Of a DNA stretch of 64,000 nt, positions 35,262 to 45,470 are shown piece by piece. The stretch comes from Tubulanus polymorphus (taxonomy: Eukaryota; Nemertea; Palaeonemertea; Tubulaniformes; Tubulanidae): contig NC_134027.1 of NCBI RefSeq assembly GCF_964204645.1, positions 24,478,485-24,542,484 on the forward strand, in the 5' to 3' direction. The notes beneath the pieces are model-generated. The model was not told where the DNA came from. It saw only the letters and a list, made by a program, of their open reading frames with translations, and did not search any database. A program made the position numbers and the translations under genes. How positions within the stretch are numbered: the stretch's first letter is position 1; each line of letters begins with the position of its first letter.

Positions 35262-36528
35262 CGCGGATAGTCGCCGCCACTAGATGGCGCGAGGGTGAAT
35301 TTCAGTTTGAAGTCTAGGCGAACTTCGGTTATCGGCGTTAGTCGGCTAAAACTTGTTAGAGTCCATGGTGAAACCGAATCTCAGTTAGTCGTAAATTTAG
35401 TCCGGCAATAGTCGATCGATTGCAGGAACGGATTCCTGGAGGCCAGTTTTGAAAGACTGTGTCACGTATCCCAAAAGGGCCCTTTGAAGTCCAAAAGTTA
35501 ATATTAGTCGCAATCCTGCACTGAAATGCATCAATTGTCTTTTTCGACATAATGAAAAAGGACATGAAACGATTTGATGTACTTGTACAATTAAGTCTCA
35601 TGGATTGAGCACGGTTGCTGTAGTTCAGATCGAGTTCCAAGATGGCCGACACTGAAATGTGCTAAGACCGAACAGGTGCGTTCGATTATAAGCTGCGATC
35701 GCTGGGTCGACTTACTCCGAAAACCGAAGTTCGCATTAGGTGAATAAAGTTATCTTGACTTAAAACGCGACTTTACAATGCGGTATCAGCTAACAAAATG
35801 CAAATCGCGGCATATTCACCGCGGCATAGATATATAATATTTTTATCAACTAAGGTTTTTATTTGAAGTGTTTGTTATTTGTTGGTGTCTTAAATTGATA
35901 ATATTTTTGATAAATAAAAGATCAAAAAGCTCAAACGCTCCACTTATTGGACATTCAAAAGTTCAAGGCCGCCATTGGATTATTTGTTTCACTTTTAAGT
36001 CACCTGCGACAGAAGTTTGAGTTTTAGAACTTGGAGTTATCATTGAATTCAGCGCGATTACTCCAAGGCTGCCCGCATACGAGCAATCATCTCAGATTGA
36101 AATCGATTCTCAGTGCGCAGATGATTGCTCGTAGTCTGCACGTTTTTGTAGTAACATCGAAATCAGGATCTGCAATCTGTTGCTGCATGCTGCATGCAAT
36201 ATCCGACATCAGCAGCAGCATTTAAGGAGAAGGACTGCGCGAATTTGTTGAGATATTTACTGAGCTGTGCCTCAAACTGCTCAGTGTTGCAGTGGAGCGT
36301 TATCCGATAGTTGATGTCAATCCACTGTTGGTCTTAATTACGGGGGAGTCTCGATGTCGCGCGAGGAACTACCCGCATCAATCATTTCGTTGTGTCCATT
36401 ATCGCCTCTCGTGATGAACGAGTTAATTACTAAATCATTGACACTATAACACGGCACATTTTTTCAGAAATAATCATTTATTCGTTAAATAAATACGAAT
36501 ATATCTATATATATATGTATAATATATA
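35262..36528. other. 3' region of aquaporin B and intergenic DNA
   Basis: Contains inverted GGCGAACTTCGGTT and AACCGAAGTTCGC (35318-35740), and a hairpin ACGAGCAATCATCT with its complement (36071-36133). No gene is supported. Confidence 0.45.
35743..35748 (+). terminator. candidate polyadenylation signal of aquaporin B
   Basis: AATAAA 480 bp past the stop. Another lies near 35912. The choice is not determined by sequence alone. Confidence 0.3.
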
Positions 36529-36924
36529 TTAATACAGCGTAAGTAAAAATATAATAATAACGTACTTATGATTACCAAAATATAGTACGATAGAGGGCGT
36601 AGTAAGCTCGCCGTCTGCGATCCGAATGACGTTGCCGTCGCGCCAAACGACATTCAAATTGCGGCCCATGGACAGGTGGTTGTTGCTGCAAGGGCGCTCT
36701 AATTCGTGGGCACTTTCCAATTTCACGTATGTGTACTTATATAGCTGCGCCAAATATACACGACTTCCGATTAAACTGTGCGTATTGTACAGAAAACCCA
36801 GCACGGGCTTGAATCTAATTTTCACATTTTTCTCTTTAAAAAGTTCGAAAGCTAAAACCATTCGATAACTATAACATCTATACGACCTTCCCGACGTTAG
36901 AAAATAACACGTTAAATATACCAT
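36529..36924 (-). CDS. hypothetical open frame, 131 aa
   Basis: An ATG-started frame lies just downstream of aquaporin C on the same strand. It resembles nothing I recognise. It includes mixed, non-repetitive stretches such as GSRVYLAQLYKYTYVKLES and GRNLNVVWRDGNVIRIADG, which are less biased than the spurious frames in the surrounding repeats. An AATAAA on the minus strand (36477-36482) lies about 45 bases past the stop. It could instead be aquaporin C 3' UTR or a decayed transposon. Low confidence. Confidence 0.22.
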   Translation of the reverse strand: MVYLTCYFLTSGRSYRCYSYRMVLAFELFKEKNVKIRFKPVLGFLYNTHSLIGSRVYLAQLYKYTYVKLESAHELERPCSNNHLSMGRNLNVVWRDGNVIRIADGELTTPSIVLYFGNHKYVIIIFLLTLY

Positions 36925-37183
36925 ATCGATCTTCCTTTAAAAAAAACTGGCATCTTATAAACATCAATAGTAGAGCAAGCGCGTCGAAATATAGGGATAC
37001 GTAAGTTTTGGTTCATTATCTCACCGCCATAGTGTATTCGGAAGAAACCATCTATAGGTTTAAGAGGTCAGCAAAGAGGTGTGGCCTAGAGACACCGGCT
37101 CGGCGCAGTCTGGCCGTCAACAGCAGGTCGGGGTTTCATATAGTCCACGAGTGGAAGTTTCATAGTTCGAAACAAAATAACGA

Positions 37184-39074
37184 TTACGGTTCTTGTTCTT
37201 TGACTTCGCCCATTTCATAGTCGGCGTTTCCTGATTCGTATTCGTTTTTCGGTAAGTCCGAATCGTAGTCGTCGCTCGTCAGCCAGCATTTGACGCGTTG
37301 TCGACTGGCGTTGGCCGCGAACACCAACTCGTAGACGAGCGTCGCCACAACTGCTCCCAGCATCGGTCCGATCCAGTAGACCTGAAATCAGAAATAAAAT
37401 ATCGCGCATTACTGACCATGATTCTATGACTATACCGATTGACCGGAAGTATAATATCCTGATCTTATTCGATTCATAATCCAGTTCGTTGCACAGTTGT
37501 CGGTTTGATTTGATTTTGTATACACTGCCATGCATAGTTAGTGTGCTGTGTGGGATTTGACTCTGGATCCAGTTCCACAGTTGTGTGGGTTTAATTTGAC
37601 TCTGGATCTAGCTCCACAGTTGTGTGGGTTTAATTTGACTCTGGATCCAGATCCACTGTTGTGTGGGTTTAATTTGACTCTGGATCCAGTTCCACAGTTG
37701 TGTGGGTTTAATTTGACTCTGGATCCAGTTCCACAGTTGTGTGGGTTTAATGTGACCTTGGATGCAGTTCCACAGTTGCGTGTGTTTAATTTGACCTTGG
37801 ATCCAGTTCCACAATTGTGCGGGTTTAATTTGACCTTGGATCCAGTTCCACAGCTGTGCGGGTTTAATTTGACTCTGGATCCAGTTCCACAGTTATGTGT
37901 GCTTAGTTTGACCTTGACCCAGTTCCACAGTAAATGCTATGTTCGTAATAATATGATATCGGTTATATTCTAATGATGATCGTTCTTACCCAATGATCGG
38001 TCCATTTACCGCTAGCGACTGCCGAACCAAACGAGCGAGCCGGATTCATACTCGCACCTGTGACCGGTATCTAGAAACAAACACAGAATGAAACGGTTTT
38101 ACTTACAACAAGAATCAATAGGAACACGAAACAAAGCGCCTAGTTTGGTAACTGGTACCTCGACAGAAAAAAACACGTTGAAAAAAAAAAGAATTCACAG
38201 TAAGATAAATATAAGGAGCCTTTTCCACATGCAAAGCTCCGAATTGGCTTTCTAAAGTTAAAAGTCTATCTTTCTGAACGACGGATTGTTTGTAAATGTG
38301 CTATCTTTTTAGTCAAATTGAATTTGGAAATTAGAAATTAGTCCACGATGGAGTAAAGAGCTTCATCTAATTTATTTGAGACAAAATGATATAAATGTGT
38401 TATCGAGTAAATCAAAAGAGTATTACTGGCTCTTAATTCACTGTTTCTTAAATCCGATGCAATATGATAATGTTTAATGATTTACTTACCGCGCCAAGAT
38501 GAGCGATAAATACCGCTATACCGATAGCGAGCGGCCCTGACCCGCTCAAATCTGTTCGTTTACCATCGCAGCTAGCAAACACCGTGATAACTAGTCCGAA
38601 GGTTATGATCGCTTCGAAAAACAACGCCGCACCCACCGAAATGTGCGTCACCTTCGTCAAACCCCAAGCGCCGCCGATACTCGCCGGAATCATCGCTTTC
38701 AAGATCAACACCCCGACCATCGCCCCGAGGCATTGAGCAACGGCGTAAAAAACGAATCTGACGAAACTGATTTTTCGCGCTACGAGCATCCCCAGCGAAA
38801 CGGCCGGGTTGATGTGTCCGCCGCTGACCCCGGCCGTGATCCAAACAGTCGTCGCGATAGCGAATCCGAACGCGGCCCCGATACGCAGAAATAAAGCGGC
38901 ATCGTCGACGACTTTCCCTTGTTGCGGCGGCCACGAGAACGTAGCGCTTACTCCGATAAACAAAAATAGCAAAGCGCCGACGAACTCCGCCGAAACCGCT
39001 TTGTAGAAATCTACGTTTTTTAGATCCTTGAGGCTGCTTTGAAAACGGCCCTTTTTCAAACAAGCGTCGCCCAT
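37184..39074 (-). CDS. aquaporin C (classical water channel, 287 aa)
   Basis: Third MIP-family gene of the cluster. Minus-strand exons: 39074-38490, 38070-37990 and 37381-37184. NPA motifs lie at residues 89-91 ([10 protein letters not shown]) and 204-206 (GASMNPARS). Filter residues are Phe69, His192, Ala201 and Arg207, a water-selective pattern. The first extracellular loop is longer than in A and B ([15 protein letters not shown]), and the C-tail is longer and acidic ([12 protein letters not shown]). The start codon is preceded by six A residues and eight GAC triplets. These are in frame with the ATG but have no upstream in-frame ATG before a stop, so they are 5' UTR. A 39-bp minisatellite array fills much of the second intron. 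Confidence 0.93.
37536..37935 (+). repeat. 39-bp minisatellite, about 10 units
   Basis: Array inside aquaporin C intron 2, with unit GTGTGGGTTTAATTTGACTC then TGGATCCAGTTCCACAGTT. Some units carry GACCTTGG in place of GACTCTGG. Confidence 0.8.
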
Positions 39075-39080
39075 TTTTTT

Positions 39081-39104
39081 GTCGTCGTCGTCGTCGTCGT
39101 CGTC
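39081..39104 (-). repeat. (GAC)8 trinucleotide repeat in aquaporin C 5' UTR
   Basis: Eight perfect GAC triplets end six bases before the ATG. They are read in frame but are not preceded by an in-frame ATG. Confidence 0.85.
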
Positions 39105-39109
39105 GAAAT

Positions 39110-40240
39110 GCGATGTAACGGATCTAGTCAGAGCGCGATACTATCACAGCTACAACCCGGGAGCAGAGTAAGTAATTCGCGAAGAGCTTTGACAGTTTGA
39201 CGCGCGTAATAACAGACGACCCGCGCAGTTATACGTCGGGCGCGTTGTGTGTGTCGTCGCAAAATGAACGTTATATCTGTTTTCAGTATATATTTGAATA
39301 GTTTTGAATATAGATATTAGGATAAAACAATAGGTTATGAAAAAGTTCATGGACACAGAACGAACAAACAAGAGCGAACGACTGCAAATCGTTTGATCGT
39401 TAATTGAACTCGTCTGATTTATCCTCTAGTCTTCTATGCTGGGAACACAATATTTCCAAATGTATTTCCCTGTGTCACGTGCGTTGGCCACTTGTGTGAC
39501 CATGCCTCGTTATTTTTGTGTCTGAGTCTGAATGCCATTTCTGTCAACCACAAATTATGTCCTGTAGCCAGAATCGTTCAATCAGACACGACCAGCCTAT
39601 CTTACTGGGTCATCAAACATGATGGGGATTCCTTGCAATATTTGTCTCGGATACACTAGCATATCTTTCTAAAGGTTTGATCATTTCAAAGGTGTGGTTG
39701 CGTGTATGCGGGGCGAAAACTACCTCATTTGTGTGCGTAGCTACGCTCCTGGCCTAGAACCACACTGGAATAATGCGCTTGAATATGAACTTAACCCTCG
39801 AATTTGTTAAATCTACCCGAGGATGAATATGATTTTGGAATACTCGTCTGCGCTCTGATGCTACCGGGAAACACGATCGGGCCTAATATGGAAATTGCAT
39901 TTCGTTAGTAAAAAACACTCACTTGAATTTGAAACGGTCTCTTTTTCTACTCAATGCGGGACATTAATTTACATCGTACGAACATCTTCAAACAACCTGA
40001 AGGGCTCTCGAATACATCAGACCCCATAGCAACAAGTCAACCGCGCTTTTTAGTGAAGATAAGGTGTGTACAGCGAATTGACTTGCGTACATATTGGTTA
40101 TAATAGGTGCTATTTTTTCAATTGTTGCTTCTGATAAGTCGACAACCATATCAGTAAGTTTGAATAGGCCTCTACAAACACCGTCGTGTTCAAAATCATA
40201 TCAATCCTTAACACGTCGAATCCCTTTAAGATGTGCAACT
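39110..40240. other. intergenic upstream of aquaporin C
   Basis: Presumed promoter side of aquaporin C. A fragment ending TGTCACGTGCGTTGGCC (about 39473-39489) resembles the end of the GCCCAACGCACA foldback family. No gene is seen. Confidence 0.4.
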
Positions 40241-40245
40241 TACAA

Positions 40246-40455
40246 CTTAAACCTACACAACTGTGGAACTGGGTTCAGAGTAAAATTAAACCTACACAAC
40301 TGTGGAACTGGGTTCAGAGTCAAATTAAACCTACACAGCCGTGGAACTGGGTCCAGAATCAAATTAAACACACACAACTGTGGAACTGGGTTTAGAGTCA
40401 AATTAAACCTACACAACTGTGGAACTAGATCCAGAGTCAAATTAAACCCGCATGA
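40246..40455 (-). repeat. 39-bp minisatellite, about 5 units, reverse orientation
   Basis: Units read ACACAACTGTGGAACTGGGT then TCAGAGTCAAATTAAACCT, the complement of the arrays at 28185 and 37536. Confidence 0.75.
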
Positions 40456-40681
40456 CTTATTTCGACGAGTCAAATGTTTGGCCTGATTTTACCCTTTTGT
40501 AAATTCCAGGGGTGGTCGGAGCGTCGATTCCTCAGTTCAAATCACAAATCACAAAGAAAATCAAGAATAAATACACGATTTTATCAACAGATTGATATAT
40601 TTTTTCAATGTAGAATCGTTTACAATTGCAACATGCACAATTCACTATAAAATGTTACTCAGCAGCAAGCAGTATAGACTT

Positions 40682-40722
40682 TAATAATAATAATAATAAT
40701 AAGAATAATAATAATATTGTCA
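40682..40722. repeat. (AAT)n microsatellite
   Basis: AATAATAATAATAATAAT interrupted once by AAG. Confidence 0.85.
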
Positions 40723-41030
40723 TATTGATAAAAATATTAATCCCTGTTTATATATGGAATACATAAATTGTGTTTATGGAACAACTGAAAAATCCGTCAA
40801 ATATTGGACCATTCCGAACACTCGGAAATAAGAGCAAGCCGGTTGTGACAGTTTTGAAATTGAATTTTGGTCGAAATCATGGTTGAGATATTAGTTAATT
40901 TCTTCAACGATTTAACTGATGCATAACCGAATGTTGGCCGGTAACTGTTCCACATATCAACAGTCAGGCAAGGCTAGTACAATGGCAAAATTTGTGTTTG
41001 TTCTGACGTGTTCCATCGTTAAAATAAATT

Positions 41031-41390
41031 CCGTGGCCGAGTGTAGCGATGCCATCAGGTTCGAATCCCTGCCGAGGGAGGATGGTTAAAGTTATTTAAA
41101 ATTAGTTTTTAAGTTCGCCTATCTATGGAAATAAGGTTATCTATGGAAATAAGGTTCCCGAGTGATGTTAGGGGTTCGACGTTTGAATTTGACATTAGAA
41201 TGAACGAAGAACACTCGTGGTGAATAAATTTTGGAATGAGATCATCCTGTCTCGACGGGGGAACCTGATGGCATCGAGATTGCCACGGTTCGTGCTGTGT
41301 CTGGGTGTAGCGAGGCCATCAGGTTCGGGAACCTTATTTCCATAGATAGGATAGGCGAACTTAAAAACTGTTTCAACTAACTTTAACCGG
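41031..41390. mobile_element. complex foldback with B-box motifs
   Basis: 41031-41084 reads CCGTGGCCGAGTGTAGCGAT then a B box GGTTCGAATCC. 41225-41335 carries a decayed inverted pair of the same motif. The outer arms TTTTTAAGTTCGCCTATC (about 41103-41150) and the complement (about 41330-41384) show a larger nested inverted repeat. Confidence 0.6.
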
Positions 41391-41556
41391 CTTTGATCAT
41401 TAAAATTAGAACGATTATGCAAATAGTTTCAAAATAATTTATATCATTAACAATCGCGCAAGTGATCAGTATTGGCATTATTATGCGTTCTGAATTCGTT
41501 CATGTGGAATATTTCAACAGTTACAACAATAATAACAACACAATTACACAATTCTG

Positions 41557-41666
41557 GGGCCAGTTTTATAGACTGGTATTATCTTTAAACCGGGGGCTAA
41601 CTCGATTGGAAATGAATTGAGTTAGCCCCCGGGTTAAAGATAATACCATTCTATAAAACCGGTTCC
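41557..41666. mobile_element. short MITE, CCRGTTTTATAGA ends
   Basis: Inverted arms of about 46 bp (TATTATCTTTAAACCGGGGG CTAACTC and complement) around a 13-bp loop. Related ends occur at 51225-51316. Confidence 0.7.
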
Positions 41667-41945
41667 AGATTTATTAATGTTCTCCAGTATAAATGAAGTT
41701 TCATATGCTAGAGATTATTTTTTCACAGTTTCGGTTAAATTGGTTCGATTTCAAATAGTCTGGCTCTACTACAGTCAAACATCAACTTAATATCATCAAC
41801 GGGTGCTAGGTGTCCGAAATCGATCCGGCATCAAGCGGTCTCATAAAAATAACTAATCAAATTAAGCAGTGACCTGTTAGCCAGCCAATCAGGTAACCAG
41901 GCTAATTCGACTAGTAACGACTAGTGAGGATATTTCAACAATTCA

Positions 41946-42075
41946 GGGCTCAGTTTCACAAAAAAGTTAACCTCAAGTTTTTGGTGTAATTGCTATCGGT
42001 GACTTCATGTTTTCAATGAGGATAACAATTCAAAATTAACCGTTTAGGTGTCCACTTTTTCGTGAAACTGGGCCC
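41946..42075. mobile_element. short MITE, GGGCTCAGTTTCAC ends
   Basis: Terminal inverted repeats GGGCTCAGTTTCACAAAAA and TTTTTCGTGAAACTGGGCCC. A decayed relative lies at about 58876-58990 (GATCAGTTTCTATCAAAAAG). Confidence 0.6.
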
Positions 42076-42564
42076 GGGGTTCGTAATTTTAGTAGCCAAC
42101 CGGTGAAAATGTAATGTCTTATTTTCTAGATATCTCTTTTCGATGCCAGAAATTAGCATATACGCTCAACATACGTGTACAAAACAGCTAGACATATGCA
42201 CCAGCATATAAAATATACTTCGATATACTTCATAAGTACTAATCGATTAAAAAGGGAGCCAGTCCCTAGAGACATCACCTGTTCAATATACAAATATCAC
42301 ACGATCTCGATTTTCAATCTAAAAACTACCGTTCAACATAAGTCACCTTTGTATATTATTTCCTACATTAGAAAAAAAATTGTTAAATGTGTTGACTGCA
42401 TCATTCAGTATGGCTTCCAATTGCTATACGACAGCGCGAATAGGCAATAGAGCCATTGAACTAATTCTGTCAGGTTTTTTTTTTGAAAGCCTATACCCCG
42501 TATTTGTTACAGTTGCGTTGATTGTTGAAAAATTAGTTGAAAATCAGACGGCCTTCAGACCGAG

Positions 42565-42810
42565 TTGCACTTTAAGACCAATCTAAGCTCATTTTGGTTC
42601 TTTAAACCAAACTAACAATTTTAGACCAGTTTAAACCCAGTTTGGTTGCATAGCCAAATTAACAACTTAAGACCGGTCTAAGCTCATTTTAGTACTACAA
42701 CCAATCTAACAAATTCAGACCTAAAGCCCATTTTAGTTCCATAGCCAATCTAAAAATGTAAGACCAGTCTAAACTCATTTGGTTATACAGCCAATCTAAC
42801 AAAGAACCAC
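42565..42810 (-). repeat. roughly 48-bp satellite-like repeat, about 5 units
   Basis: Units of GACCAGTCTAAGCTCATTTT GGTT, reverse orientation relative to 8995. Confidence 0.65.
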
Positions 42811-43203
42811 AGGACTACAAGTGGTGACTATGCAACTGGTTCCAGGGTCATAAAAAATGAGAAGGTCCTCATCAATAACTCATCAATCTTTGTTTTGTGA
42901 CACCGAACTCAGGGATAATTTTCAAATACACACGTAGACCAATTGTTTCACTCAGTCATGACACAATATCAAGGAATTATAATTCTGGCAGCTGAAAATA
43001 CTTCAGCAAAACAAGCCAGTTTTCTACAGCGCAGCCAGCATGGCTCAAATACAGAACCGCTGTTAAAGAGTTCAGCGAAAATCTGCAGCTAGAGTCAACA
43101 TTTGGCTCAACAGAGTTTACTTATTGAAAATAAACTTCAGAGTCAAACTCAGAGCTGAGGAACTGTTATCCAAGGTCAGGATCCTGATGCTGACAAGACT
43201 AAG

Positions 43204-43367
43204 GCCCAACGCACATAATTCAAGGAAATGCGGAAACTGGGGACGGAAACATGTTTCCACATATTTACCTGCATTTATGAGAAACATGTTTTCAGGACAC
43301 AACGTTTCCGAGATCAAACATGTTTGTTCCCATGTTCTGTGTTTCCATGTGTCGTGCACGTTTGGCT
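43204..43367. mobile_element. GCCCAACGCACA-type foldback
   Basis: Begins GCCCAACGCACATAATTC and ends GTGTCGTGCACGTTTGGC. The interior AAACATGTTTCC boxes match 34762-34939 and 29580-29747. Confidence 0.55.
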
Positions 43368-43998
43368 TTAGATTCGAGACCACTCTAAGACCATCTTGGT
43401 TTGTAGCCAATCTTGGTAGCATTTGTCAATCCAACAACTTCCAAGACTAGTCTTATAATTTGAGACCACTTTCAGATTAAGTCTACACTGTGCGACTGGT
43501 TACAGAAAAGTTTCTCTCGAAGTCCAAAGTGGTCTTAAATCATGAGATCAGCTTCTAGAACCAAGATGGACTTAAACCAGACTTCAGCCTTCGCTGTGCT
43601 TCCTGGTCCCATATCACCGAACTATTTATCACAGTTCATATTATGCTATTGCGACTATAATGAAATGTCAACCGATTCCACAAATTGGTCCCCATAGTCT
43701 TCCATACGTGAAAGTATGATAAAAATAAATACCCGGTAGGATAACGACCTTAGAAATGGCGGCAACAAGAAACTAGTACAAATCGATTACTTGAGTATCA
43801 ATGTCTTCATATCTACAGAGCATTTCTATAATATTCAGAATAGTGCATTCTATTCTACATAACTACATAATACCATCATACTCAACGTTATTTAGTGATT
43901 ATCATCCGCAATAAATCAGCAGTCATCGCCATCAAATCATTTAAAATGCATCCATTCCATATACAAATATACATGCATATATAGAACAATCATTTTAA

Positions 43999-44294
43999 CC
44001 CTTTCAGTGCATCTACACCGCAGTGCGGCGTATGGACAGTGATGGACTTTGCTAGTACATCGCACTGCGGTGTTCTGATGTAATTTGTAAACGTTTTTAT
44101 CTCTAAAGAAAGATGGCAGCACCAGTCAAACACAGTAAATCTATAAGTAACAGATACAGTTATAAGTAACTAACGATACACCGCACTGTGGTGTAGATGC
44201 ATTGTAACTGATGCCTGCTATTCAATGCACTGGGCTGGACATTTTCAAATTATCTCCAGCACTTTAGGGTATTAATTAGTCAGCACCAAAAGGG
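43999..44294 (+). mobile_element. piggyBac-like MITE
   Basis: TTAA at 43995-43998 and 44295-44298. Ends CCCTTTCAGTGCATC and CAGCACCAAAAGGG. Internal ACACCGCAGTGCGGCGT and ATGGCAGCACCAGTC. Confidence 0.8.
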
Positions 44295-44299
44295 TTAAT

Positions 44300-45470
44300 C
44301 TTTACAGAAATTTTCTTTGAATTGCAATCATGTTTCCTGCAGATGTTTCTATCCCGAATTATCTGATATTTCCCCATCACCAAATCTCAAATTCTCTCAT
44401 CTGATATTCAGAAGTTACTTTTGACAGAAAATACAATTCAGAATTGTATTTGACAAACAATATGTTTTCGGTCGAAAGCAACAAATTGTAATATCTGTTT
44501 TTTTAGCCCAAACTCCGAGGCCAGTTCCACAGCCGAGACTTTATGGATGTAAATTCTTGTTTTGTCTAACTTAAAAAAATTTGTAAGGACTGACCTTGTC
44601 TCGGTCATAAGAGCTATCTTATCAACAGAAATATAAGCCAATCTTTGGAGGATTAGGGACAGGGATTTTAGATTAAAGCTTTAATCGTGGAACTGAGCTT
44701 TAGTTCTCAAAATAAACTACCGGGGTAGGTCTACCGTACTAAAATCACAAATATTTATCCAGACGACAGTTCTAAAAAATTCCATAGCTTTTTCAATAGC
44801 TTCGGACACAAAAATCGAATAACTTTTCCAAGCCTTGAAAACATGATCACTTATTTTCATGACATTTCCCGAGATTTTCAGCACCAGTACAAACCCCGAA
44901 CTACAGGAATCTTAGATTTCAACGAATTTCAAATAATACTGTATGAATTGCGACTTCAAAATAGCATTCCTCTAAATTCAATTGATGGGAATGTTAGTTA
45001 TATCTAGGAATACGCAGTTTGACAGCTGCAGATAAGAATCAGTCATGAATTGAACAAGCTTACAAATGCTGGAATAAGAGTTTTAACCGCGATTTGGCAG
45101 TTATCAGACGGCGCATACAAAATTTCGCATTCAAACATCTAAGTTTTACGGCTTGACGTAAAGCCGCGCTTTATATCACACGTTTGACTAGTCATTACAA
45201 CATGAATTCTCAACAGCACTTTAATGAACTTTTTAACTTAACAGAAAAATCGTAAAAATGGCATTCTTTACATAAGCGCCATTGTGCGACGCGAGTTACT
45301 ATATTTTGTATCCTATGAGGAGTTGAATAGAATGTCTTAGAAAGCTGGCTTCTTAAGTTCTTTTGTAGCGATACGATTTTTGAAAATCTTTACATAATAC
45401 GCGTTAGCACCAAGTGGAATAACAATGAAATAGTAATAAAACCGGATATCTAAAATACATATATCTCTCT
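44300..45470. other. intergenic 3' of the FGD-like gene
   Basis: AT-rich, no gene seen. Part is presumably the 3' UTR of the minus-strand FGD-like gene, but no poly(A) signal could be chosen with confidence. Confidence 0.4.

Noticed and set aside
41031-41084. tRNA gene candidate with A-box- and B-box-like motifs
   Set aside because: The boxes are too close, there is no anticodon arm, and the motif occurs as an inverted arm elsewhere. It is repeat-derived.
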